A stretch of 64,000 nucleotides of DNA. Source: Oscillibacter sp. 1-3. Lineage in GTDB: Bacteria > Bacillota > Clostridia > Oscillospirales > Oscillospiraceae. Where the stretch lies: assembly GCF_000403435.2 (NCBI RefSeq), contig NZ_KE159707.1, forward strand, positions 212,095 to 276,094, read 5' to 3'. The notes under the pieces were generated by a model that had not been told where the DNA came from, searched no databases, and saw only the letters and a list, made by a program, of their open reading frames with translations. This document shows, piece after piece, positions 1 through 10,629 of this stretch (the first letter of the stretch is position 1; every line of letters begins with the position of its first letter). The position numbers were made by a program, and so were the translations under genes.

Positions 1-126
1 TGCTACAAAAATTGTGTCAACGACTGTATACAGCCCCATGAATATCATCATCAAAATTGTCGGAAATGCAAATTTCAGCAACGATTTTATTGTAAAGTTC
101 TGTGATAGTGGATTTAAGTCACTCAT
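1..126 (-). CDS. MATE family efflux transporter, N-terminal part (cut by window edge)
   Basis: The first 42 codons of a multidrug/Na+ antiporter of the MATE (MepA-like) family are visible. The protein starts MSDLNPLSQNF and enters a hydrophobic helix containing FPTILMMIFMGLYTVVDTIF, which is typical of the first MATE membrane helix. The ATG lies 8 bp inside the 3' end of the AraC-type gene (ATGA-type overlap), so the two are probably translated from one mRNA. The pairing suggests that the regulator controls the pump. The remainder lies beyond base 1. An N-terminal fragment alone cannot show substrate specificity. Confidence 0.8.
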   Translation of the reverse strand, partial: MSDLNPLSQNFTIKSLLKFAFPTILMMIFMGLYTVVDTIFVA

Positions 127-976
127 TGTCCCCGCCCTCCGATTTTTCTCTGTGAAGTATAAAACGCTGTGTCGGATAGCCAAATTCAATTAACAGTTCC
201 GCTTCAGTGAAACCAAGACTTCCCCATACCTCCCGATAACCTGTGTCTGCCTTGTCGCCCTCCCGAAAAGTTGTCACGCTAATCTGTGCGGAACGTGCAA
301 GTTCACATAATGCTTTTTCACAAAACACTTTCGCTATCCCTCTTTTCCGATACTGTGGGTGTACCCCAAAGAAATCAATGCTCCCCGTCACCTCATTAAA
401 CGCCATAATCCCGATTGCCGTATCAGTGTCTTTCAAAATCAATGCCCGCTTATTTTTGATATACTCCTGTAACTGTGCAAGATATTGTTTTTCGTCCAAG
501 TGCGGGAAACCGTCAATGACAAGGTGAACCAGTTCTATCCATTTGGGTATATCTTCCTGTGTTGCAAAGACGATTTTATCCTGCCATTCTTTTTCCTCTA
601 AATCTGTAGGATTTTCATTCAAGACATGTCTTAGCTGCAATGGATAAAATTCTTCCTCCTCCCTGTACCTATTAGGGGATTTTTTATACATGGCTTTGAA
701 AATATCCGTAAAAGACTGCTGACTCTCATATCCGGCAGAAAGCGCAATTTCAAGGATTGGTCTATCGGAAAGTACAAGCAGTTTTGCGGCTTCGGTCAAC
801 TGGCGGCGTTGTACATAATCATGGATTGTCAACCCTACCGTACCTGTGAACATTCGGTGCAGATGATACTTTGAATAATGTACAGCCCCCGCAACTGTTT
901 CCAAGTCCAGTCTTTCATGCAGGTGGCTTTCGATATAGTCGATTGCCGCCATTACATTTTTGATATTCCCCGGCAT
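119..976 (-). CDS. AraC-family regulator fused to a GNAT acetyltransferase domain
   Basis: A 285-residue protein. Residues about 8-105 form a double helix-turn-helix AraC/XylS DNA-binding domain (YHLHRMF in the first HTH, AGYESQQSFTDIFKAMYKKSPNRYR in the second). Residues about 135-275 look like a GNAT fold, with FFGVHPQYRKRGIAKVFCEKAL matching the acetyl-CoA-binding motif A (V-x-P-x-x-R-x-x-G-I/L). AraC-GNAT fusions next to MATE pumps are common on Firmicute mobile elements. The gene precedes and overlaps the MATE gene. DNA-binding domain at the N-terminus rather than the C-terminus is the SoxS/MarA-like arrangement with an added effector domain. Ligand unknown. Confidence 0.85.
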   Translation of the reverse strand: MPGNIKNVMAAIDYIESHLHERLDLETVAGAVHYSKYHLHRMFTGTVGLTIHDYVQRRQLTEAAKLLVLSDRPILEIALSAGYESQQSFTDIFKAMYKKSPNRYREEEEFYPLQLRHVLNENPTDLEEKEWQDKIVFATQEDIPKWIELVHLVIDGFPHLDEKQYLAQLQEYIKNKRALILKDTDTAIGIMAFNEVTGSIDFFGVHPQYRKRGIAKVFCEKALCELARSAQISVTTFREGDKADTGYREVWGSLGFTEAELLIEFGYPTQRFILHREKSEGGDNE

Positions 977-1379
977 TGCAACTTCCTCCTTTCTCTCCGC
1001 ATTATAGCAGGATATTTCATTCCGCTTTTCATATATCTTGCGGTTTTAAGGCAAGTATTTACCAGTATACAACAGTCTACCCCGATAAGAAAGATTTTTA
1101 GAAATTTTCTTCTGATACATTGGCATTTCCCAAACTTCCCCGTATTAAGAAACAAGGAAAACTTTTTGAAGAATTTTTCTCAAAACTCCGTCAAAAACGC
1201 CTTGTGTGATGTTGTAGGTAATGAAAGGATTTTCAAGAGGGTTTGGGATACTTCCCAACAAGCAAAATCTGTCCGGCAAGCCATAGCGCAGACGGGCAGA
1301 TTTACGGAAATGGGTACCCGTTTCCTATGCTTGCTCCGAAACTTATCACTTTAACAAACAAAGAAAGGACGGGAAAGGA
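977..1379. other. Intergenic region between divergent genes
   Basis: About 400 bases with no supported gene. It must hold the promoter of the leftward araC-MATE pair and that of the rightward tnpW-recombinase pair. A short inverted repeat around a GGTACC core (GAAATGGGTACCCGTTTCC, 1308-1326) lies about 50 bases before tnpW. I see no clear -35/-10 pair. Confidence 0.4.
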
Positions 1380-2511
<1,132 letters not shown>

Positions 2512-2684
2512 ATAAAAAAGATGCACATCAATATCGTATCCTTACGGCCAAATTCAGAAAAAATTGTACTTTCTTCCAAAATGAAATAGATCATAATTTT
2601 TATAATAGTCCGCACTTTTGCAATTGTATATTTTACTTATATTGAACAAAGTGATATAAGAAACGGACTTGTTGTTCTCGACAT

Positions 2685-3986
2685 TTACGTTTCGGTTACT
2701 CTAGATTTTATATACTCTGCAACATCATCAATTTCTGGATAAACATATGCCTTATTAATCCCAATTCGATTCAGAATTTCGAGTATTCGTCCTTTTTTAT
2801 CTGCCGGAATATAAAATACAAGCTTTTTCCCATTACAGATATACCTATAATCTTTAGTGCTTTGTTGACCATATGTAACTTCCTGGTTATTATAAAAAGA
2901 TTCATCTAATCCCCAAATTATGAACGCCCCTTCTTGATGTGCAATTCTTTGATTTTTTCTAATTGGTTTTACAAATACTGGATTTGCAACCTCTTGAAAT
3001 GAAATATCTCCACAAAACGAAGGACACTCGGACAAAACTTCATGTCTAAATTCCTCATAAGCGGAGCAAAGTAGACGAACTCCTCCCCTCAATATGGACA
3101 ACAAAGTCTGCTGTTTTGAGAAAGTAAGCATTGGGAGACTTGATAAGATTGCTACTTCCTCGCACTTTTCATATTTGAGATCACTACTACAAACCTCATA
3201 CATAAGCACCTCACCAGGAATATTTCCTCTTTCACAGGCAAAATAGAGGGCAACTAATGGATTAGATGTAACGTCTAGCAATCTTGTTGGTAAACCGTAG
3301 TGCTGCATTTCGACTAGAAAATCAAGGTGTGACGTGCAGTGAACAAATGAGTCTGGGCATCGTATGACGAGTTCTTGGTACATCATGTATTCATTTTTGT
3401 ATAAGCGGCTTTCTCTAAAAAGCGATGGGACTGAGATATAGTTGATATTAGAATGACCTCGAAAGAAATGGTTTTGCGTTTCAGATATTTTTGAGATTTC
3501 GGATATAAAACGTTCTACTGATGAAATTTGTATTAGCTCTATATCATTACGAACAATGAACGATTCATCTTTCGTAATATATTTATCAGATTGGGGATAA
3601 AGGTGTTGCAAAATAGTTAAAAGCACAGTGGAATACAATTCCTTAGAAGCAGGTGCCAATAATATGTACAAGATACTTTGACATTCTACGTTGGTGAATG
3701 GTGCATGACCTTCAGATGTCAAATTGATTTTAGAAAAACAAGCAAGAACATCGGAAAATGAAGATGGTTTTTTATCATCAAGAACAGTTTTGAAAATGCT
3801 GGTTTGTAGCTGTTTCTTTAGACTATCTTTATTGGTCTGGAAAAGTCCGTCTTTACAGTATACATAGCCATCTGTAAAAAGCTTAATATATACTGTCTGG
3901 AATAAAATTTCCGAAACAAAAGAGAAATTTGCTATTTCTTTGATGTACAACAAATCTTTGTCTACAATTGATGACTGATGACCCAT
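2685..3986 (-). CDS. FRG-domain protein, candidate defence partner
   Basis: A 433-residue protein. Residues about 155-260 match the FRG domain: FFRGHSNINY (F-R-G at 175-177), PSLFRES, then MQHYGLPTRLLDVTSNPLVALYFA (about 227-250). FRG domains are known as recurrent components of bacterial anti-phage loci; their biochemical activity is not settled. The N-terminal 150 residues are not recognised. The gene lies 56 bases downstream of the STAND protein gene on the same strand and shares its low GC, so the two are probably one operon. No signal peptide or membrane segment is apparent. Confidence 0.75.
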   Translation of the reverse strand: MGHQSSIVDKDLLYIKEIANFSFVSEILFQTVYIKLFTDGYVYCKDGLFQTNKDSLKKQLQTSIFKTVLDDKKPSSFSDVLACFSKINLTSEGHAPFTNVECQSILYILLAPASKELYSTVLLTILQHLYPQSDKYITKDESFIVRNDIELIQISSVERFISEISKISETQNHFFRGHSNINYISVPSLFRESRLYKNEYMMYQELVIRCPDSFVHCTSHLDFLVEMQHYGLPTRLLDVTSNPLVALYFACERGNIPGEVLMYEVCSSDLKYEKCEEVAILSSLPMLTFSKQQTLLSILRGGVRLLCSAYEEFRHEVLSECPSFCGDISFQEVANPVFVKPIRKNQRIAHQEGAFIIWGLDESFYNNQEVTYGQQSTKDYRYICNGKKLVFYIPADKKGRILEILNRIGINKAYVYPEIDDVAEYIKSRVTET

Positions 3987-4042
3987 TGCTATTGTACTCT
4001 ATCCTCATAATTATGGCTATTTGTCCAAGTTGCTGTTATTCA

Positions 4043-6535
4043 TTAGCCTTGCTCCAGTAAATCGGACAATGGCTGTACTGACAAGGGGCTTCTGTGATAT
4101 ATGGCATCCCAAATATCCAAACAGGTTCTTAAGATACTTGGATTCTCCTTACCAGCATGAAATAAGCGAGCTACACAGGAAATTATATCCTCCATATGAT
4201 ATCCAAAATTGTTTTCTGGAGAGTCAAGGAACGACTTACAGACCGCCAAAAGTACATCTGCACAATCTATGGAATTAATATCATTCTCTTTTAAATAGTG
4301 TAAAATATCCACTTCCAATCGGTTCTTTGTCGATTTTTTAAGCAGTTTCATCAGAAAATTTTTATCACGTTGCACTTGTATGCGTTCATTGATAAATAAC
4401 AGACTAAGAGACGGCAGTTTTGTGCTGCAATCTGCAAGGTGTAGTAAAAGCCGCTTACAACACGCATGGCTATCATCATTGTTAAAATAGATTACAGCTT
4501 GCCGGCAGATTGCGTCTGCCTGCTGATCGTTTAGCGGTAGTTCCATGAGGTTTTCCACTGTCCAGTGATTTGTAACAATCATAACCGCAATCATTTCAGC
4601 AGCGCGTTTTTTTAAATCATTTATGGAGGATTGACATGCGTTTTTTAATTTGGAGGTATAGAATTTGGAGTCAATTTCATAAAAACGGTATAAAAGATCA
4701 AAAGCTTGTCTAGCTCCCAGCGTTCGCAAGTCTCTCTCCAACAACTGATCAAATAAAATCTTTGAGAAGGCTTTATCAATGTTATACCAAGGTACTGCAC
4801 AATCCATAACCGCAAATAATATGGCAGGATTTTCATCTTCGACTGCTCTTTTAACGACTTTTTCAAACTGAAAAGCAAGGTTTGTTTGATTCCATAAAAG
4901 TTCTCCTATCGCTTCGAAAGCACATCCACGAACACAATTTATTGAACCTTGCAGTAAATCTTCACAGCTTAATTTGTCACTTTTTTTATGAAGATCAAAC
5001 GAATAAAATTCTGGCTCAGAATCTTTGTAACAATCTACTATTTCAATGAGTTTTTGTAAGATATCAGTTGGCCAATCCTCAGTAGCTCGTTTTGATAATA
5101 CATGTGAAAAAGAGATGTCCAGTTGTGCAGATGGCTTCTGACAAAAACGTCTCAAGACTTTGCAGGTCAGGGGCAAAGGAACTTCCGACGAATCCAATGC
5201 ATTCACCACAGCATCTACAAATTCCTCAGATACATTCTGAGGAAAGCTTAAAGAAAGTGCAGCAAATCGGACTGGCTCTTTTTTTGCTGCAGTAGATAGG
5301 CTTCGGGCAAACATAGGAGGTGTGGATTCAATTCCAGAATTCCGGCGTTCTCCATTCCTCTCTGGCGGATATTCGCTCATATTGGAAATTATCCTTAACC
5401 AGCTTTTGTCACTGATTCTGTCAAGATGTCCTTCAATTGGAGAAGAAACATAATGTGCCATCCCGATACGAAAAATATCAAATTTATGAGACGACTCAGG
5501 AAACTTTCGTTTTAGGACCTCAATTAGTTCCTTAGTTGTTTTTGCTGTTCTATCAGGGAAAAGTGCAGAAAGAAGAATACTCTGTAAATCTCCCCAAAAC
5601 GAGTTATAGTAATTCCCTCCACCTTCCGCTTTGTGACATCTCATTCGATATTGATATGTAGCACGCATTTCCTCTACAGGGGGACTCCAATGCATTAGAG
5701 TTTGTTCCAATTTAATAAATGTGGTTTCACTACAATAAGGAGAGAATCGCTGAATAATCCGTTGGGAACAGGAAAGCTGATTTTTCTCTATACCAGTTTC
5801 TTCAAAGGCATTTCTATCAAAATCAGATAATAACCATTGCAATACTTCATCGGAAGAATCAAGTGGAAGGTACTCCATTGCATGGAGAAATAATTCCTGT
5901 TTGATTGGAGATTCAATATGTGTCCACAGAGAAACACATTGAAAAAAATGCTTTGGTTCTTTTTCGGCCAATTGATTGAGGGCAAACTGTATAAATTGAA
6001 CGATTTGCCGTTCAGCAGTTACAAGAGCACCTTTCGAAGACCAATCGCTCATATAACGGGACTTGGATTCTGTCTCTGCTACTTCTAGTACGGCAGGCAA
6101 CAGCTCTGTGACAATCTGCTCACAGTTTTGTTCAACATAAGATTTTGAGATTGTTTCATCAAGAAAATGCACATTTTTTCGATAATCAGGACCGGATAAA
6201 ATCCAGACTTTTATGACAGGGATTGCTTGGACACACCCATGAGCAATTAAATCGTATAAAGCAAAATCGTCTTGTAAAAGGCCAATGTTATTCAAAAGTA
6301 AATTAATCCGCATAGAAAACACATTGGAGGACTGACTCGTGCACTGGCCTACAATTTCGTACAGTTCATTAGGTTGAAGAACATCCATCTCAGGTTTTTG
6401 AAGAATTGTCCACACTAGTTCTGGATCTTCCTGAACAATAGAGCGCAAAAGCCTGTTTCCTTCCGTTTTGTGCCAAGGGTAATTAGGAGCCGATTCAAAT
6501 AATAAGCGTATAAATGCAGGATGGCCCCAAAACAC
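4043..6535 (-). CDS. C-terminal repeat half of a STAND defence protein, separated by an in-frame UGA
   Basis: An open frame of 830 codons, leucine-rich and helical throughout, with alternating aromatic/leucine periodicity as in HEAT- or TPR-type solenoids. It is in the same frame as the gene at 6539-8527: only TGA-GCG separates that gene's last codon from the GTG at 6535. No Shine-Dalgarno sequence precedes this GTG. The simplest reading is one ~1,500-residue protein whose sensor half has been cut off by a nonsense mutation. The alternatives are readthrough, or coupled re-initiation at GTG. Solenoid C-termini act as ligand sensors in STAND proteins such as Avs. No domain is recognised by sequence alone. 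Confidence 0.6.
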   Translation of the reverse strand: MFWGHPAFIRLLFESAPNYPWHKTEGNRLLRSIVQEDPELVWTILQKPEMDVLQPNELYEIVGQCTSQSSNVFSMRINLLLNNIGLLQDDFALYDLIAHGCVQAIPVIKVWILSGPDYRKNVHFLDETISKSYVEQNCEQIVTELLPAVLEVAETESKSRYMSDWSSKGALVTAERQIVQFIQFALNQLAEKEPKHFFQCVSLWTHIESPIKQELFLHAMEYLPLDSSDEVLQWLLSDFDRNAFEETGIEKNQLSCSQRIIQRFSPYCSETTFIKLEQTLMHWSPPVEEMRATYQYRMRCHKAEGGGNYYNSFWGDLQSILLSALFPDRTAKTTKELIEVLKRKFPESSHKFDIFRIGMAHYVSSPIEGHLDRISDKSWLRIISNMSEYPPERNGERRNSGIESTPPMFARSLSTAAKKEPVRFAALSLSFPQNVSEEFVDAVVNALDSSEVPLPLTCKVLRRFCQKPSAQLDISFSHVLSKRATEDWPTDILQKLIEIVDCYKDSEPEFYSFDLHKKSDKLSCEDLLQGSINCVRGCAFEAIGELLWNQTNLAFQFEKVVKRAVEDENPAILFAVMDCAVPWYNIDKAFSKILFDQLLERDLRTLGARQAFDLLYRFYEIDSKFYTSKLKNACQSSINDLKKRAAEMIAVMIVTNHWTVENLMELPLNDQQADAICRQAVIYFNNDDSHACCKRLLLHLADCSTKLPSLSLLFINERIQVQRDKNFLMKLLKKSTKNRLEVDILHYLKENDINSIDCADVLLAVCKSFLDSPENNFGYHMEDIISCVARLFHAGKENPSILRTCLDIWDAIYHRSPLSVQPLSDLLEQG

Positions 6536-6538
6536 CGC

Positions 6539-8527
6539 TCACACGATCTGGGAATGCCATTCCGGATTTTGATAATAGGCAGACAGCAATTCCCAATCGT
6601 TCCTGTTTGGATAATCGGACTGTCCTAAAACCTCAAAGGCACAACAACGAAAGTAGTAACGGACATCTGGAGACTCTAAAAGATCCTGACATGCCCTCAA
6701 AAACATTTTGTGGTCAACTTTTGATAAGTATTGCAGCAACATCAGCAGTTGGTAGCGTACATCTGGTGTCTGCTTATCTATACTTCCTAAAAATGCAGTG
6801 ATTTGTTCCCCTGAGCAAAGCCGATTTAGATTATCCACCGCCAAAAAATAGTCCAAGAAGCTTTGGTGACAGAAGAAAACCTTTCCCTCTACTTTTTTCA
6901 ATACGCCACAAGAAACCAACGCATCAATTGCTGTCCGATCCGTTATCTGCAATAGTGGTACAAAAAGGGATTCTCTGCTTCGCATACTGGTAATCAGTTG
7001 GTTGTAACATTGTGTAGTTGCGTTGATAGCCACCCCCTTGCTTTCGCAGTCAGTCAGAGTCTGTTGCCACCATTCATCCATCAATTGGAATAAAGTGGTG
7101 ACTGTATTTTTAACTTCACTTTTGATTTGGGTCCAAATATACAGATTTGATGGCGTTTGAAGCAGTGTTTGTAGCCTTACGGAGAGTTTCGGATAAGAAT
7201 CTCCAGTAACACTTTGAACGTTCGCCTTGGACAATAGTCCTATTGTAATAGTTTCCCATCGGAGTTGTTGTGTTTTGTCATCTCTAGACGGATTCAATAA
7301 ATTCCGCAAGCCAGGGTCAGTTTCATAATCAAATGTACGTACTGCAAAAATACAGCTGATTTGTCCGCCTTCATGATGATTGAATTCTTGAACTTGCCGA
7401 ATCATTGCCTTGCAAACATCCAACATAGTGGAAGTACGGCTGTTCGTCCAACGCAAAGCATCCAGTTGATCAAAAATCAAGACACAGCGTTGCCCTCCTG
7501 CTATTCGATACAAAGCTGCAACTGGAGAGTCTGGCAGATCCAGCAAACGGCCATATTGATCGGGGGATCGCTCTGGTTGGTCTTTATCTAGGGAAAGCAC
7601 TAAAAATGGAATCTCACTATCCTTCAATACCTGGATAACTTCTTGAATACATCCGCTTTTCCCAGCTCCAGCACTACCCTGAAGAATGACAGACTTTCCA
7701 CTACGAATTTGCTCTAATACTTTATCCGTTTCTATCCGATGAATCAGCATTGAACCAATAGACTGAAAACGCTCTACATATGTACGATTTAGCTCAAGTA
7801 TACGGTGTAAACAACTAGGGTCCTGTCTCATAATCCGTCGGTGAACCCCTTGACTTTCTAACCAATTGACAATATTTGATTCACAGATTGGCTTTCCCCA
7901 ATATGATTGATCATTAGCAAAACGTTCCAATAAGACGCGAATTGCCGACGCAGAACAAGAATCATTTTCTACAAATATAATTGAGATTAAACTCTCTAGT
8001 CTCCGGCGATGTTCTTCGCCTATTGGCTCTAACTCAAAATAGCAGTGAGAGAGTAAGTATACTAATTGTGTTCCAGTTTCCTGGAACTTCTCTGCGCAAT
8101 GTTTTTGCCATTTGCGCAATGACGAATTTGTCACTTGTTCTCTGAATGTTGTTTCCGATCCATTGCAGGTTCTAGCACGGTTACATAAAGAGTCAAGTTC
8201 ATCATATGGTATTGGCGAAATAAAATAATAAGCATGCTTTTTACCACTTAAAATGTGTGCTTTCGCATTCTGGAACACGGTATGATTATCTAAATCGCAG
8301 GGACGCCAAGATAATTGTATTCCATTCGAGCCTTTACATTGATAATATCTTCGTTCTCCGTCTGGTGCTGTAGCAATATATTCAACACCAACCCCCTCAC
8401 GACCTAAAGGCTCTACTTCTATAGAAACAAGGCGCTCTAAAAGAAGTTCCAATACCAGTTGGGCAAAAAAGCGATCTTCATACCGGTTTCCGCTTTTATC
8501 GCCACGCCCACCACGTTCAAGACTCAT
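6539..8527 (-). CDS. PD-(D/E)xK nuclease-STAND NTPase, N-terminal half (Avs-like)
   Basis: 662 residues from the ATG at 8527 (an upstream in-frame GTG at 8542 is less likely). Residues about 12-100 resemble Cap4/Mrr-type nuclease domains: GNRYEDRF (Glu17), GVEYIA (Glu49) and YYQCKG (Gln63, Lys65). Residues about 255-420 are a P-loop NTPase: Walker A GSAGAGKS (284-291), Walker B VLIFDQLD (349-356) and a sensor-like CIFAVRTFDYE. A helical region follows. Nuclease-STAND-repeat order is that of Avs antiviral sensors, and the missing repeat part lies directly after the in-frame UGA at 6539-6541. If translation ends there, the effector and NTPase would be made without a sensor. Confidence 0.7.
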   Translation of the reverse strand: MSLERGGRGDKSGNRYEDRFFAQLVLELLLERLVSIEVEPLGREGVGVEYIATAPDGERRYYQCKGSNGIQLSWRPCDLDNHTVFQNAKAHILSGKKHAYYFISPIPYDELDSLCNRARTCNGSETTFREQVTNSSLRKWQKHCAEKFQETGTQLVYLLSHCYFELEPIGEEHRRRLESLISIIFVENDSCSASAIRVLLERFANDQSYWGKPICESNIVNWLESQGVHRRIMRQDPSCLHRILELNRTYVERFQSIGSMLIHRIETDKVLEQIRSGKSVILQGSAGAGKSGCIQEVIQVLKDSEIPFLVLSLDKDQPERSPDQYGRLLDLPDSPVAALYRIAGGQRCVLIFDQLDALRWTNSRTSTMLDVCKAMIRQVQEFNHHEGGQISCIFAVRTFDYETDPGLRNLLNPSRDDKTQQLRWETITIGLLSKANVQSVTGDSYPKLSVRLQTLLQTPSNLYIWTQIKSEVKNTVTTLFQLMDEWWQQTLTDCESKGVAINATTQCYNQLITSMRSRESLFVPLLQITDRTAIDALVSCGVLKKVEGKVFFCHQSFLDYFLAVDNLNRLCSGEQITAFLGSIDKQTPDVRYQLLMLLQYLSKVDHKMFLRACQDLLESPDVRYYFRCCAFEVLGQSDYPNRNDWELLSAYYQNPEWHSQIV

Positions 8528-8600
8528 AGGATGTAACCTCACTTCATACAGAAATACAGAAATTCGGTGTTATTGTAAAATATAATATATGATTATCCCT

Positions 8601-9679
8601 TTAGCTCAGCCTGACAGAGCCAGCAATAGCGAGGACAAGGCGGTCAAGAAGTAGAGGACCAAAGGAACGACGGGAGAAACGGAAACAAAATTCGTCCAGG
8701 TAGGACTGTAGATTGTCTTTCGGCAGGCCGTGATAGGTGCCCGAAATGAACGCCTTGGCATTGCTGACAATGATGTGGAGCCAATGGAGCAGGCCAGAAT
8801 CGGGATAGTAGGTCTTGTGTTCATGAGAAAACTCTTTCAGCGCCGGAATATAGCTGCGATAACCGTCGCTGCGGATCACACTGTTTTCTGCAAAGGCGGA
8901 TTGGGCAAATTTTCTGACAGGAGCCTGTTTGATGGGGGTTAGGGGTTGGCCGTGAAAGTTTGTGTACAGCATTTACAACAACAACTGACCCAATAACCCC
9001 TTAATCACAAGTGCTCTCCAGAAACAGATGAAATATGAGCAACCTTTTCTCGATATTTCATCTGTTTTTGGGAGAAAATGACATTGTCAGTTGTTGTTGC
9101 ATCCTATCGATTACACAAGTTTGTCTGCCCTCTCATGTTAGGCCTGACACGCATTTTGAGATGACATGGATTGCCTTGACTGTCCAGAGACAATGCCACA
9201 AAACCCTTCGCCTTTTCCGTTCCACGTCCCCGCTTTTTGCCCCTTACAGGCCCGCCAAAGTACGCATCGTCAAACTCGATCACACCTTTGAGCTGATGTT
9301 TTTCATCTCGCTGTCCCATGGCCGCGCGGATGCGCTTGAGCAGATACCATGCGCTCTTGTAGGTCATCCCCAGTTGCCTGGACAGTTGGACTGCGGAGAT
9401 CCCTCGCTTATCCTGGCACACCAGATAGAATGCAAGAAACCACTTCGTCAGCGGCAGATGGGTCTTGTGCAGGACCGTCCCTGCCGTCACGGAAACCTGG
9501 TGACGGCATTGGGCGCACTGATATCGGCCATTGCTCAGCCGGTATCCATGCCGACTCCCACATTTGGGGCAGACGTACCCCTTTTCCCACCGCTGTGCTG
9601 CCAGATAGTCCAGGCACGCACTTTCTGTTGAGAATCGTTTCAGAAATGCTCCCAAGGGTAATCCTTTTCCCTTCGCCAT
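8601..9679 (-). pseudogene. IS1595-family transposase, interrupted by a small insertion
   Basis: The N-terminal piece (9679 down to about 9117) has a zinc ribbon (CPKCGSRHGYR, CAQCRHQ) and the first catalytic aspartate in EFDDAYFGG. The C-terminal piece (about 8963 to 8601) has the second aspartate in RSDGYRSY and the third position in VSNAKAFISGTYHG, as expected for a DDN/DDE IS1595 transposase. The reading frame breaks between them. Removing the 153-bp insert and one copy of the 8-bp repeat rejoins the frame as RGQTNFHGQPLT and gives a 305-residue protein, the family's normal size. The interrupted copy is presumably inactive in cis. Confidence 0.9.
8964..9116. mobile_element. 153-bp MITE-like element nested in the IS1595 transposase gene
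   Basis: The element is flanked by a perfect 8-bp direct repeat AAGTTTGT (8956-8963, 9117-9124). It contains a perfect 14-bp inverted repeat CAACAACAACTGAC (8976-8989 with 9086-9099) near its ends, and an inner 15-bp perfect hairpin (9022-9036 with 9053-9067) that extends with mismatches. It has no coding capacity. An 8-bp duplication suggests mobilisation by an IS1595-type transposase in trans. The outermost bases are not well-matched inverted repeats, so the exact ends are set by the direct repeat. Confidence 0.8.
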
Positions 9680-9785
9680 GACCCTTCCCCTCCCTTTCGG
9701 GTTTCATGGCTCCAGTTTATCACAGTTTTCCTCCCTTGTTCCAGCTTTTTCTCTTGCTGAACTAAAGGGATAATCATATATAATA

Positions 9786-9889
9786 AAACTACTTCTAATA
9801 TTGATCTTATTGCTTTGATTTAAAGCTATCTGAATTCTTCCGCTATTTCGTTTCTTCCTCAGTATCAATAATCGGTTCGTGGTTACCGA
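9786..9889. other. Frame-shifted tail of the adjacent recombinase gene
   Basis: Read on the minus strand in the +1 frame relative to the recombinase at 9890-10618, bases down to 9843 encode GQIDTYQIIGNHEPIIDTEEE and then a TAG. That matches the usual continuation of recombinases (NHEPIID). The shift occurs at a run of seven A residues. Bases 9786-9842 hold nothing recognisable. Confidence 0.5.
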
Positions 9890-10618
9890 TTATCTGGTAT
9901 GTATCAATTTGCCCCATGTTTTTTTCTTGCTCCAAGTTCTCTTGCCTCTCAGAGAAGGAATACCCATATCTTCCAGTTGCAAAGATATTCTCGCAAGACT
10001 TGCCCTCGATACGGCCATCTCATGAATCAAGCGGACACCCTTTGCTTGTCCTTCATGAACAATGAGTTTCCCTTGCTGATCATGGGTATATCCATAACAT
10101 ATTCGTTGATAATACTTGGAATCTGGATTTTTGAAAGATTTACGCAGTCCCCATTTGATGTCCTCGCTTTTAGAAAAGCTCTCTTCCTGCGCTCTGGCAC
10201 AAATCAATGACAGCATGAACTCGGAACTTTCATAGAGGGAATGAATGTCCTCCTGTTCAAAATAGATGTCGATATTTCTATTTCTTAACATCCGAATGGT
10301 CTTTAATGCATCCACTGTGTTACGGGCAAAGCAATGCGCAGATTTCGTGAGGATCATATCAATCTTTCCGCGTTTACAAGCAGATAGCAATGAGTTAAAC
10401 CTGCTTCGTCCTTTTATCCGTGTTCCGCTGCCTATATCGGAATATGCACCTACGAAAATCCAACTTGGATTCTGTTTGATATGATCTTCATAATAGTGTT
10501 CTTGTGCAACTAAGCTGGATTGCTGTCCATCTGCTCTGGTACTGATCCGACAATATGCCGCTACCTTTAGTTTCAGTAGAATTTTGCTCTTGGGTAAAAT
10601 TGTCCTTGCAACGCTCAT
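9890..10618 (-). pseudogene. Serine recombinase, degenerate and truncated
   Basis: 242 codons with a resolvase N-terminus (VAAYCRISTRADGQQSSLVAQ) and the start of a recombinase domain (KWGLRKSFKNPDSKYY, YGYTHDQQGKL). The conserved S-R-F-A-R-N motif reads SAHCFARN, losing a usually invariant arginine. The protein ends early at TWGKLIHTR after an A7 tract, while the expected continuation lies in another frame (see 9786-9889). Both defects argue against activity. It follows the recombinase-domain gene at 10630-11097 by 11 bases. Confidence 0.7.
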
Positions 10619-10629
10619 TTGTTTCCTTT

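Larger units (their letters stand above)
8588..9777 (-). mobile_element. IS1595-family insertion sequence with 8-bp target duplication
   Basis: Terminal inverted repeats of 23 bp lie at 8588-8610 and 9755-9777 and differ at one base. They are flanked by a perfect direct repeat, ATATAATA (8580-8587 and 9778-9785). An 8-bp duplication is the rule for the IS1595 family. The element is 1,190 bp including the nested insert and encodes one transposase on the minus strand. It landed about 50 bp upstream of the nuclease-STAND start codon, so it may have replaced or moved that operon's promoter. Confidence 0.9.

Noticed and set aside
6539..6541. The in-frame UGA as a selenocysteine codon
   Set aside because: No convincing bacterial SECIS hairpin directly after the UGA, and no reason for selenocysteine at the junction of NTPase and repeat region.
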